Assembly: GCF_035609205.1 (NCBI RefSeq)
Contig: NZ_CP141184.1
Location: forward strand, 248,001-312,000
Reading direction: 5' to 3'
Length of the DNA: 64,000 nucleotides
DNA from: Hymenobacter sp. GOD-10R
Lineage (GTDB): Bacteria; Bacteroidota; Bacteroidia; Cytophagales; Hymenobacteraceae
Below are positions 55,485-63,195 of this stretch, piece after piece. The stretch's first letter is position 1. The number at the start of each line of letters is the position of its first letter. The notes beneath the pieces are model-generated. The model saw only the letters and a list, made by a program, of their open reading frames with translations, was not told where the DNA came from and searched no databases. Both the position numbers and the translations under genes were made by a program.

Positions 55485-55855
55485 ATGCCTTCGCTCCTCA
55501 TTCTTGATGTGCATCTTATATCCTACGACGCCGACTGGCAGCAGATGAGGCTTGCCGCCCAGGGCCGCTACTGCGACCAGGGGGTGCACGACTTTACTAC
55601 CGCTTCCGCTGATGCCCCCGCAGCTCCGGCAGTTTTTGATGGTGTTGGTTTGCGGCTGAGTCGGCCTTTCTCATCGTCGAGCAGATAGGTCAATTCAGCT
55701 ACCTAGATACCGATGGGTGTTTGCTCGTCAAGCCTAGGTACCGGGCCGCCCAGCCTTTTCAAAAAGGTTTCATGCGCGTAGTCACCGATGTTGGAGGAGT
55801 CGGCTACAGCGATGCGCAGGGAAGAGTATTTGAAGGATTAGCTGGCAGATTCTGA
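55485..55855 (+). pseudogene. Chimeric remnant: zinc-ribbon N-terminus joined to a WG-repeat C-terminus
   Basis: The first part (MPSLLILDVHLISYDADWQQ, then GRYCDQGVHDFTTASAD) copies the N-terminus of the gene at 56423 but has lost one Cys of the CxxC pair by a small deletion (CAHCDRVV became CDQGV). From about 55617 it aligns instead with the end of the WG gene at 54147 (LPAVFDG / then, after a frame change near 55640, AESAFLIVEQIGQFSYLDTD and KPRYRAAQPFQKGF), ending TGA at 55853. No intact ORF remains, so it is a fused decayed copy. Confidence 0.75.
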
Positions 55856-55930
55856 GAAGCAGAGTAGATTATACCGTTTTCTGAATGGAAAGCGTTTGAT
55901 GTTCGTGTTTGATCCTGAAACCAATTGACT

Positions 55931-56403
55931 ATGCGCTACTTCTATCTCGTTATTCCTTGTTGGCACTTCGACCGTTTTCTGACCATCCTGCTACTAAGTG
56001 GTGGGCTAGGTTTGCTCAGCTACAGCGTACGAGCACAGACTCACCCTGCGCAGGATGGGGAATCACCTTTTCGCTTGCTTCCTAACTATGAGAAGGTGTA
56101 CACCTACGTGGAGCGTATGCCATTTTTTAAAACGGAGGAAACGAAGGTTTATCGGCATTCATCAAGAAGAACCGACCAACGCTACCACCTGGTGCAAAGG
56201 GACTTTTTATGGAGTTTGTAGTGGATAAAACTGGCAAACCAACGCAAGCCAAATTGATTACCGTACCTAGCGGCATAAGCATCCCAGCCAGCACGTATCA
56301 AGAAGTAGGACACCTACTGAAGGACATGAATTTTGTGCCTGGCCAACAGGGCGGGAGACCAGCAAACGTCTCGTTTACGGTTCCGCTCGTTCGTAGTAAG
56401 TAG
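55931..56403 (+). pseudogene. TonB-C-like protein, copy 2, broken by a one-base frameshift
   Basis: Reads MRYFYLVIPCWHFDRFLTIL, then SPFRLLPNYEKVYTYVERMP, then shifts frame at the run TTTTTTAAAA (56123-56132). The continuation in the other frame is GGNEGLSAFIKKNRPTLPPG and FVVDKTGKPTQAKL, ending VPLVRSK before TAG. It is a close paralog of copy 1 at 54988. Adding one A would restore a full-length protein, so either a single-base deletion, a sequencing error or a slippage site could explain it. Confidence 0.8.
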
Positions 56404-56422
56404 GCCAGACATCGTTTGTAAC

Positions 56423-57115
56423 ATGCTCCCGCTGCCTATCATCAATGTCCGCCTCCAACCCTGCGACGCCGACTGGCAGCAGATGACGCCTACCGCTCAA
56501 GGTCGCCACTGTGCCCACTGCGACCGGGTGGTGCACGACTTCACCATCGCCTCCGCCGATGACCTAGCTCAAGCCCGCGCCAACTCACCGGATGGGCGCC
56601 TGTGTGGCCGCTTCCGCCCGGCGCAGCTAGCTCCTAGGCCGCAGCTACGCCCGAAACTGCAGCGGTTTCTGGTGGCGTTGGTGCTGGTGTGCGGGCTAGG
56701 TCTGACGAGCCAAGAGGCTTGGGCACAGGTGAAGAATGCTCCACCAGTCAAAGGTGCTCGGCAGAACTCGTCAGAGGATATAGGAAAGATTTATGATCAG
56801 GTTGAGCAAATGCCCTTCTATAAAGACGGCGGACCGGATGGAGTACTTCGTTCTATTGATAGAAACCTGCGTTATCCCAAAGGACAAACTAGCAGTGGTA
56901 GAGTATTTATCAATTTTACTGTTACTAAAACCGGTGACGTCAGCAATGTCAAAATCATGAAAGGTTTAGGCGAGCCGTTCGATGCGGAAGCTATGCGTGT
57001 CATACGTTTGCTCGGTAAGTGGACGCCAGGAGTACAGAGTAACAGGCCAGTAGACGTTAGCTTCACCGTGCCTGTCACTTTCTCTCCGAAAGAATTGAAG
57101 CCGAACAAGCCATGA
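56423..57115 (+). CDS. Zinc-ribbon/TonB-C domain protein (energy transducer TonB-like)
   Basis: Protein of 230 residues. The N-terminal 50 residues form a cytoplasmic Cys motif (QPCDADWQQM.. GRHCAHCDRVVHDFT) common in Bacteroidota; a membrane helix follows (about 95-115, LVALVLVCGLGLTSQ); then a short linker and a TonB C-terminal domain (YPKGQTSSGRVFINFTVTKT, FDAEAMRVIRLLGKWTPGVQ). This suggests an inner-membrane protein with its TonB-C domain in the periplasm. The stop overlaps the ATG of the following pseudogene. Confidence 0.8.
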   Translation: MLPLPIINVRLQPCDADWQQMTPTAQGRHCAHCDRVVHDFTIASADDLAQARANSPDGRLCGRFRPAQLAPRPQLRPKLQRFLVALVLVCGLGLTSQEAWAQVKNAPPVKGARQNSSEDIGKIYDQVEQMPFYKDGGPDGVLRSIDRNLRYPKGQTSSGRVFINFTVTKTGDVSNVKIMKGLGEPFDAEAMRVIRLLGKWTPGVQSNRPVDVSFTVPVTFSPKELKPNKP

Positions 57116-57600
57116 AGCGCTTTGTAGTGATGCTAGCATGGATATGCTGCCTCTGCCTAACGAGCAGCAAGATATGGGCGCAAATACGTGTAAAGAGCAA
57201 GGCTTCCCATGTAGAGTTTGTTCCTATTCGAATCAATGCTTCATAGAGGCCTTTTATAGATACTGCAGGCTTGGCTACTAAACCTGAGAAGGAATTCTAT
57301 CCTATATGCGGTCATCTACCTACTTACAAAAAAGGAGGAGCGGCCGGATTAATCAGATTCATAAAGAAGAATCTTCACTACCCTGAGAACAAAGCTGTTT
57401 AAGGGAAAGTGTTGGTATCGTTCATTGTCGACAGAACAGGTAAAGTGCGTAACCCAAAGATTACGCAAGGGTTAGAGCCTAGTTTTGATGCCGAAGCCTT
57501 GCGTGTAGTACAATCACTTGGTGACTTTACGTCTACCCAGAGTGACGTACTTTACACTGTGCCTATCGTTTTCAGCTTGAAGCAAACTGTAAGCAAATAG
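57112..57600 (+). pseudogene. TonB-C-like gene with two in-frame stops
   Basis: A single reading frame from ATG 57112 to TAG 57598 encodes a signal-like start (MKRFVVMLAWICCLCLTSSK), a body YPICGHLPTYKKGGAAGLIR and a TonB-C domain (VLVSFIVDRTGKVRNPKITQ, FDAEALRVVQSLG), but is interrupted by TAG at 57244 and TAA at 57400. The second is likely from CAA by one transition (AV-Q-GKVLVSF). It is tail-to-tail with argH, with no gap. Confidence 0.85.
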
Positions 57601-58905
57601 TTACTTACCCAGCACCTTACTCCCTTCCCGCACCTTTGCCACCTTCGCTTGAATTTCCTCCAGACCTAGGTTGTGCACGCTGCCTAGGTGCGTGGTGTGG
57701 AAGTCTTTGTGAGGCACGTAGCTGCCATCGTTTACAGCTCGGCCCACCTGCTGATACGCCTCGCGGAACGGCGTGCCCGACTGGATGAGCTGGTTGATAT
57801 TCTCCACCGAGAAGATGCCATCGTACTTATCCTGTTCCACTAGGTTTGGCTTGATCTTCAGCTCCGGCAGCGCGAAGAGCAGCATGTCCAGAATGTCGCG
57901 GAACTGCATCATGGGCTCGAAGAGGATTTCCTTGAGCAGCTGAAAGTCGCGGTGGTAGCCACTGGGTAAGTTATTAGTAGCTAGAATGATGGTGTTGGGC
58001 AGCGCCTGGAGCGTATTGCACCGGCCGCGGATCAGCTCGAATACATCCGGGTTCTTCTTATGGGGCATGATGCTGGAACCCGTGGTGAAGGCTGCCGGTA
58101 GCTCCACGAAAGCTAGGTCTTGGCTGTTGTAGAGCACCAGGTCGTAGGCTAGCTTCGAGAGGGTGCCCGCAATGCCGGCAATGGCGAAGGCCACCGTTTT
58201 TTCCGTCTTGCCGCGCAGCATCTGAGCACCCACCGAACTCACGGCTAGGTTGCCGAAGTGCATTTCCTGGGTCGTCAGCTTCCGGTCGATGGGGAAACTG
58301 CTACCGAAGCCCGCGCCGGAGCCTAGAGGGTTTTGGTCAGCGACGGTGTGGGCGGCTTCGAACAGGGCAATATCCAGCAGCAAGTGCTCAGCGTAAGCCG
58401 AAAACCATAGTCCGAAGCTGCTCGGCATGGCGGCTTGGAAGTGCGTGTAGCCGGGCATCAAATCGGCTTTGTGGGCTTCTGCTTTTTGCAGCAACACCTC
58501 CACGAGCGCCATGATCTGGGCGGCGGTTTGCTCAGTGTAGTCTTTTAGGAAGAGCTGGATAGCCGTGAGCACCTGGTCGTTGCGTGAGCGGGCCGTGTGG
58601 ATTTTCTTACCCGCGTCGCCAAACTTTTCGGTCAGGTAGTACTCAATCTTGGAGTGCACATCCTCGAAGCTGTCTTCAATAGTGAAGCTGCCGTCGGCTA
58701 TCTGCGCTTCTAGCTCACCTAGACCTTTCTGGAGCTGCTGGTTTTCTTCTTCGGAAAGCAGACCGACTTGCGCCAGCATCTTGGCCTGCGCTTTCGAGGC
58801 TAGAACGTCGAACTTCGCTAGGTACAGGTCTAGCTCCCGGTCTTTGCCAACGGTGAACTGTTCAATTTTCTCATCGACGGCAATACCTTTCTCCCAGATT
58901 TTCAT
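57601..58905 (-). CDS. argH: Argininosuccinate lyase
   Basis: Fumarase-superfamily enzyme of 434 residues that splits argininosuccinate into arginine and fumarate, the last step of arginine synthesis. The signature TTGSSIMPHKKNPDVFEL is present, as are THFQAAMPSSFGLW and AHTVADQNPLGSGAGFGSSF. The ATG at 58905 (MKIWEKGIAVDEKIEQF) is the natural start. It is separated from argE/argB by a VOC gene and repeats. A type A palindromic element lies in its upstream region. Confidence 0.96.
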   Translation of the reverse strand: MKIWEKGIAVDEKIEQFTVGKDRELDLYLAKFDVLASKAQAKMLAQVGLLSEEENQQLQKGLGELEAQIADGSFTIEDSFEDVHSKIEYYLTEKFGDAGKKIHTARSRNDQVLTAIQLFLKDYTEQTAAQIMALVEVLLQKAEAHKADLMPGYTHFQAAMPSSFGLWFSAYAEHLLLDIALFEAAHTVADQNPLGSGAGFGSSFPIDRKLTTQEMHFGNLAVSSVGAQMLRGKTEKTVAFAIAGIAGTLSKLAYDLVLYNSQDLAFVELPAAFTTGSSIMPHKKNPDVFELIRGRCNTLQALPNTIILATNNLPSGYHRDFQLLKEILFEPMMQFRDILDMLLFALPELKIKPNLVEQDKYDGIFSVENINQLIQSGTPFREAYQQVGRAVNDGSYVPHKDFHTTHLGSVHNLGLEEIQAKVAKVREGSKVLGK

Positions 58906-58955
58906 ATCTATAGAATGTCGCGCAAGGTTCAGGAATTGCGCATCGTTGCACAAAT

Positions 58956-59063
58956 GTAGCGCGAAGCTCCAGCTTCGCGCCTCGTTGAACGACATTCGTT
59001 GCTACGAACCTAGGTTATGCAGACACGCCATTCAACGATACTCGAAGCGGAGCTTCGCGCTAC
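58956..59063. repeat. Intergenic palindromic element, arm type A
   Basis: The left arm starts GTAGCGCGAAGCTCCAGCTT and the right arm (59040-59063) ends GAGCTTCGCGCTAC. The core CTCGTTGAACGA and its inverse TTCAACGA are both present; the spacer contains CGAACCTAGGTTATG. It is upstream of argH. The rest of 58906-59228 holds only the VOC gene promoter. Confidence 0.92.
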
Positions 59064-59172
59064 AAGTTGTTCGATGAGTCACGAAGTGGAAGCTTGGCTA
59101 ACGCATTCTCCGGCCCGCGCTACGGCGGCTAGCCTGCCGCAATCGACCCCTTCTTTTGTCGTCTTTACCCGC

Positions 59173-59201
59173 TTGATAGATGAGTTGGCGGAGTAGCTTT
59201 G
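59173..59201 (+). promoter_or_regulatory. Promoter of VOC protein gene
   Basis: TTG at 59173 and TAGCTTTG at 59194 are 18 nt apart, a good Bacteroidota consensus, 27 bp before the ATG. Confidence 0.75.
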
Positions 59202-59228
59202 TTTTATTCCTAATCAAGCGCTAGTACC

Positions 59229-59693
59229 ATGCAAAAGATAACCACCTTTTTGACTTTCAATGATAAGGCTGAAGAAGCCGCAACGTTGTACACTAGTACT
59301 TTCAAAGATTCACGCATCACAAAGGTGACGAATTACGCGAAAGCAGTGCCTCAACTAGCCGGGAAGGTGATGACCGTTGAATTTGAATTGGCTGGACAAA
59401 AATACGTAGCGCTGAATGGCGGGCCGCATTTTACCTTCTCAGAAGGTATTTCATTGGCTGTTAGCTGCGCCGATCAAGCTGAGATTGACGAGCTATGGGA
59501 TAAGCTCACTGCCAATGGTGGTGCGCCAGGCCAATGCGGCTGGCTGAAAGACCCGTTTGGAGTGTCGTGGCAGATTGTTCCGGGCAACATGGGACAACTA
59601 TTATCCGGCGCCGATCCGGCTCAGTCACAACGCAAAATGGCCGCTATGATGCAAATGCACAAAATTGACATTGCCACTTTAGAGCAAGCCTAG
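59229..59693 (+). CDS. VOC family protein (PhnB-like)
   Basis: Protein of 154 residues with the PhnB/3-demethylubiquinone methyltransferase-like glyoxalase fold. It starts MQKITTFLTFNDKAEEAATL; FELAGQKYVALNGGPHFTFS and GQCGWLKDPFGVSWQIVP are family-typical. A metal site is not obvious. It is commonly annotated as a VOC protein, with the real activity unknown. Confidence 0.9.
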   Translation: MQKITTFLTFNDKAEEAATLYTSTFKDSRITKVTNYAKAVPQLAGKVMTVEFELAGQKYVALNGGPHFTFSEGISLAVSCADQAEIDELWDKLTANGGAPGQCGWLKDPFGVSWQIVPGNMGQLLSGADPAQSQRKMAAMMQMHKIDIATLEQA

Positions 59694-59740
59694 GTTCGCT
59701 ATAAAAGCTGGCTAAGAATCCGTGCAAATACATCCAAAAC

Positions 59741-59912
59741 GTCATGCTGAGCTGGCCGAAGCGTCTCTGTCACAGAACTAGAACCATGTAGAGGCGCATA
59801 CTTGCGTCTCTTCGTTGAACGACTGACGCTGGAACGACCTAGGTAAACAACATCAGCAACGCGAAAAGACACAAGTATGTGTCTCTACATTGAGTAGCGA
59901 AGCTCCAGCTCG
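59741..59912. repeat. Composite of palindromic elements: type C half, full type B, type A half
   Basis: GTCATGCTGAGCTGGCCGAA at 59741 is a solo type C arm. A full type B element follows: left arm 59787-59810 (TGTAGAGGCGCATACTTGCG), core TTCGTTGAACGA, spacer with ACGACCTAGGTAAACAACAT, right arm 59865-59889. AGTAGCGAAGCTCCAGCT at 59893 is a degenerate type A arm. Three arm types within 172 bp, in the gap between the VOC gene and argE. Confidence 0.85.
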
Positions 59913-59945
59913 CACCGCATGACACATGATTTCTAATACATGCCG

Positions 59946-61013
59946 CTACAATGCTAGTCCATCCAACAACTTGATGTAGTCGTTGATGCCGCCGCGAATC
60001 TCACTGAGGTAGATGTACTCATCTGGCGTGTGCGAACGGGCCGAGTCGCCAGGGCCAATTTTTACTGTCGGGAAGCTCATCATGGATTGATCCGAAAGCG
60101 TAGCCGAGCCGAACGTCTTTTTACCTAGCTGCACACCCTTCTGCACCAACGGGTGCTCCAGCGCAATGTGCGACGAGTTCAAGTGCGTCGAACGGGGCGT
60201 TACGTCCGACTGCACGTTTTCGCGTACGAGTTGTACCACTTCTTCATTCGAATAGAACTCGTTGGTGCGCACATCTACTACGAACTGGCAGCGGTCAGGC
60301 ACCACATTGTGCTGGGTGCCGGCCTGAATCTGCGTCACAGTCATCTTCACCGGACCTAGCATGGGTGAGACTTCCCGAAACTGGTAGCTCTGAAACCAGT
60401 GAATATCAGCAACTGCTTTATACAAAGCATTTTCGCCTTCGTTGCGGGCGGCGTGGCCAGTCTTGCCGTGCGCCACGCAATCGAGCACCACTAAGCCTTT
60501 TTCGGCAATAGCTAGGTCCATCTGCGTCGGCTCACCCACGATACCTAGGTCAATTTGAGGTAGCAACGGCAGCAGGCGGCGAATGCCATTCACGCCCGAA
60601 ACTTCTTCTTCCGCTGTAATGGCGCAGATCAGGTTGAAGGCTTGCGGATGCTGTTCAAAATACAGGAACGTAGCCAATAGGCTCACCGCCGAAGCTCCCG
60701 CGTCGTTGCTGCCTAGGCCGGTGAGCTTGTCGCCTTCCACGGTAGCACCGAATGGGTTATACGTCCAGCTAGCTCCCGGCTTCACGGTATCGTGGTGGGA
60801 GTTGAGCAGGATGGTCGGGCGACCTTCGACCCAATTCTTCGACAGCGCCCACACGTTGTTCGCGTCACGGAATACAGTAGCTTGGTGACTTTGTAGAAAG
60901 TCGTAGAGCAGCGCCGCTGTTTGGTCTTCCTCTCGGGAAAAAGATTGGGTTTTAATCAGCTGAATGAGAAGCTGAATAGCCTCTTCCGAAAGCTGCGAGG
61001 CTAGCTCCGACAT
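59946..61013 (-). CDS. argE: M20 family deacylase of arginine synthesis (ArgE/LysK-like)
   Basis: Zinc peptidase family protein of 355 residues that is expected to remove the acyl group from N-acyl-ornithine or N-acyl-citrulline. Motifs include LLNSHHDTVKP, GLGSNDAGASAVSLLATFL, CAITAEEEVSG, GIVGEPTQMD and HTPDEYIY. It overlaps argB by 13 bp on the same strand, placing it in the arginine pathway. Whether the acyl group is acetyl or succinyl is not clear from sequence. Confidence 0.88.
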   Translation of the reverse strand: MSELASQLSEEAIQLLIQLIKTQSFSREEDQTAALLYDFLQSHQATVFRDANNVWALSKNWVEGRPTILLNSHHDTVKPGASWTYNPFGATVEGDKLTGLGSNDAGASAVSLLATFLYFEQHPQAFNLICAITAEEEVSGVNGIRRLLPLLPQIDLGIVGEPTQMDLAIAEKGLVVLDCVAHGKTGHAARNEGENALYKAVADIHWFQSYQFREVSPMLGPVKMTVTQIQAGTQHNVVPDRCQFVVDVRTNEFYSNEEVVQLVRENVQSDVTPRSTHLNSSHIALEHPLVQKGVQLGKKTFGSATLSDQSMMSFPTVKIGPGDSARSHTPDEYIYLSEIRGGINDYIKLLDGLAL

Positions 61014-61783
61014 AGCACCGTTTTGATAGGCTCGTTAATCTTCATGGCGTGCTCAATCACCACGCGCTCCACGCCGGCTTCCAGCGCGGCAAAAGCATTT
61101 TCCATCTTCGGCAACATACCGGCGGCAATAACGCCGTTGGCCTTCAACTCTTGGTACTGTGTGGGCGTAATCTGCGGTATCACCGATTGATCGTCCTGCA
61201 CATCAGCCAGTACGCCGTTCTTCTCAAAGCAGAAATGCAGCTCCACTTCGTACAAGGAAGCCAGTGCCTTCGCCACTGAGCTAGCGATGGTGTCGGCATT
61301 GGTGTTGAGCAGCTGGCCTTGGCCATCGTGAGTGATGGCACAGAAGACCGGCGTAAGGTCTTGTTGTAGCAGCTTGTGTATCAGCTCCGCGTCAACGCTT
61401 TGGTCGTTCAGGTCGCCGACGAAGCCGTAGTCTACTTCCCGCACCGGGCGCTTGGTGGCCCGGATCACGTTGCCATCAGCACCCGACAGACCTATGGCAT
61501 TTACCTGCTGCTGTTGCAGCAAGGCCACGATTTGCTTGTTCGTCTTGCCGGCGTAAAACATCGTCACAATGTCGAGGGTGGCAGCGTCGGTGATGCGGCG
61601 GCCGTTGATCATACGGGGTTCGATGCCAAGGGCTTGTAGCATGTCGCTGGCGCCTTTGCCGCCGCCGTGTACCAAGATCTTTTTGCCTGCTATTTTCGAA
61701 AGCTCTGTTACAAACTGACCTAGCTGCGTGCTGTCGTCAATGATGCCGCCGCCAATCTTGAATACTTTCAGAAGTTCTTTCAT
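61001..61783 (-). CDS. argB: Acetylglutamate kinase
   Basis: Amino-acid kinase fold enzyme of 260 residues that phosphorylates N-acylglutamate. KIGGGIID, LVHGGGKGASDMLQALGIEP, NGRRITDAATLDIVTMFYAG, ALLQQQQVNAIGLSGADGN and GMLPKMENAFAALEAGV match ArgB. In some Bacteroidota the substrate is N-succinyl-glutamate instead of N-acetyl-glutamate. It precedes argE and overlaps it. Confidence 0.95.
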   Translation of the reverse strand: MKELLKVFKIGGGIIDDSTQLGQFVTELSKIAGKKILVHGGGKGASDMLQALGIEPRMINGRRITDAATLDIVTMFYAGKTNKQIVALLQQQQVNAIGLSGADGNVIRATKRPVREVDYGFVGDLNDQSVDAELIHKLLQQDLTPVFCAITHDGQGQLLNTNADTIASSVAKALASLYEVELHFCFEKNGVLADVQDDQSVIPQITPTQYQELKANGVIAAGMLPKMENAFAALEAGVERVVIEHAMKINEPIKTVLCRS

Positions 61784-61805
61784 TAGCTATTTATAAGCGT
61801 CGGTC

Positions 61806-61921
61806 GCGTAGAGACGCAATAGTTGGAGTCTCGCTCGTTGCTGATAGTGTTTATGCTGCCACCTGTGTTGTTCAGCCTTGAGTCGTTCAACAAAGAGACG
61901 CAAAATATTGCGTCTCTACGC
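61806..61921. repeat. Intergenic palindromic element, arm type D
   Basis: The left arm starts GCGTAGAGACGCAATAGTTG and the right arm (61895-61921) GAGACGCAAAATATTGCGTC; each is near self-complementary. The core is the split variant CTCGTTGCTGATAGTG on the left and GTCGTTCAAC on the right. It lies just upstream of argB. The remaining 61930-62240 stretch of the gap shows no gene. Confidence 0.88.
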
Positions 61922-62248
61922 TCAAAATTCAGTTCACAAATGAACTGTAGCTGCCAGAATGTGTTTGGATAGTGCAAAGGTCTTATACCTATCATAAGAT
62001 CAAACCCGAATAATGTAGGCACCCGCACAAAGACGCTCGTACGACAGTTTGGACAACGATTTGCACGCAATTGAGACGTGCAAAATCAAGGTACACCAGG
62101 CTGAGTACCAGCGGCGGAAGCAACACTGCATCATACGCCACGTAAAGCTGAGGGGTAGCGACGTTTCTCCACCCGACGCAAACGGCGCCGCAGTTACCAA
62201 ATCGTGACGAATAAGACTTTTTCGACTAACCACCCTGTTGAAAATCAG

Positions 62249-62278
62249 TTGGTTGAATAGTCTCGGCACGTATCTTGC
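62249..62278 (+). promoter_or_regulatory. Candidate promoter of the GNAT-argG operon
   Basis: TTG at 62249 and TATCTTGC at 62271 with 19-nt spacing are one mismatch from consensus. This would give a leader of about 330 nt before the ATG at 62611. The leader has GC-rich inverted segments (GCCGGCCCGGCC before a T6 run, near 62445), which could be an attenuator; the interval 62279-62610 otherwise has no supported gene. Confidence 0.45.
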
Positions 62279-62610
62279 CCCTCACGGAAGCTTGCAATAT
62301 CCCTCAAGGTTTCTATGTTTGCAAAAAATATCCGCATGTGGACTGTCCGTATTGGTCAGTCGCTGCGCCAAAGATCCAAACGGACAATGACTCGACGACG
62401 GGTGTAGACGCTGTAAATCTGCTGGTAATGGCACTGGTGCCTAGCCGGCCCGGCCATTTTTTAGCCGGATTTAAGCCTCTGCCGGACCTTAGGCCACTCG
62501 CCTCGCCCCGGCTGCCGCACATGCTTCGAGAGAAGCGGCTCACCTTTCCCGCAATTTCCTTGCTTTTCGAGACAACTGCCTACCCGGTAGGCATTCCTAT
62601 TGCCGTCCCC

Positions 62611-63195
62611 ATGACCCTACGTGTCGCCACTTTCGCCGACATTCAATATGTCGAAACCTTGTGCCAATGGTATGTTGAATCAGCCAAAGCACGTGGTACG
62701 GGTATCGCCAAGCGCGACCCAAACTATCTAATCAAAAAGATTCAGAACGGCGACGCCGTCATTGCTTTCGTCGATGATGAGCTAGCGGGCTTTTGCTATA
62801 TCGAGACGTTCGAGGACAACAAGTTTGTTGTCAACTCGGGTCTTATCGTGAGCACCGAAGTACGCAAGGAAGGCCTAGGCCGCGCCATCAAAAACGAGGT
62901 GTTCAAGCTTTCTCGCACCAAATACCCAGCCGCCAAGATCTTCGGTATCACGACCAGCGCCGCCGTGATGAAGATCAACTCGGAGCTAGGCTACCGTCCC
63001 GTGACCTTCCCGGAGCTGACGCAGAGCGACGACTTCTGGAAAGGCTGCATGAGCTGCAAGAACTATCACATTCTGCAAGAAAATGAGCGCAAAATGTGCC
63101 TGTGCACCGGCATGGTGTATGACAACCTGAACGACAAGTACGCGCAGAAACCACAAGCAACCATCAATTTCATCGAAGAACCCCAAAAGCACTAA
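62611..63195 (+). CDS. GNAT acyltransferase linked to argG, with Cys-rich tail
   Basis: Acyl-CoA N-acyltransferase of 194 residues, N-terminal GNAT fold (MTLRVATFADIQYVETLCQW, VNSGLIVSTEVRKEGLGRAI). The C-terminal part carries Cys146 and Cys149 (KGCMSCKNYH) and Cys163 and Cys165 (MCLCTGMVYD), a potential metal site. It overlaps argG by 1 bp. By position it is a candidate N-acylglutamate synthase for the arginine pathway. The open frame continues upstream to 62275 but without codon or family support, so the ATG at 62611 is chosen. Confidence 0.85.
   Translation: MTLRVATFADIQYVETLCQWYVESAKARGTGIAKRDPNYLIKKIQNGDAVIAFVDDELAGFCYIETFEDNKFVVNSGLIVSTEVRKEGLGRAIKNEVFKLSRTKYPAAKIFGITTSAAVMKINSELGYRPVTFPELTQSDDFWKGCMSCKNYHILQENERKMCLCTGMVYDNLNDKYAQKPQATINFIEEPQKH

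Noticed and set aside
57244..57402. TAG and TAA as possible recoded codons
   Set aside because: Two different stops in one gene and no recoding signals; neighbouring paralogs are also damaged, so nonsense mutation is simpler.
61783..62269. Two minus-strand ORFs of 89-95 codons upstream of argB
   Set aside because: They overlap each other and a palindromic element and show no protein-like pattern; treated as non-coding.
62275..62610. Open frame of 112 codons fused to the GNAT gene
   Set aside because: The sequence has no resemblance to GNAT N-termini, overlaps a candidate promoter, and the family start MTLRVATF fits the internal ATG at 62611.
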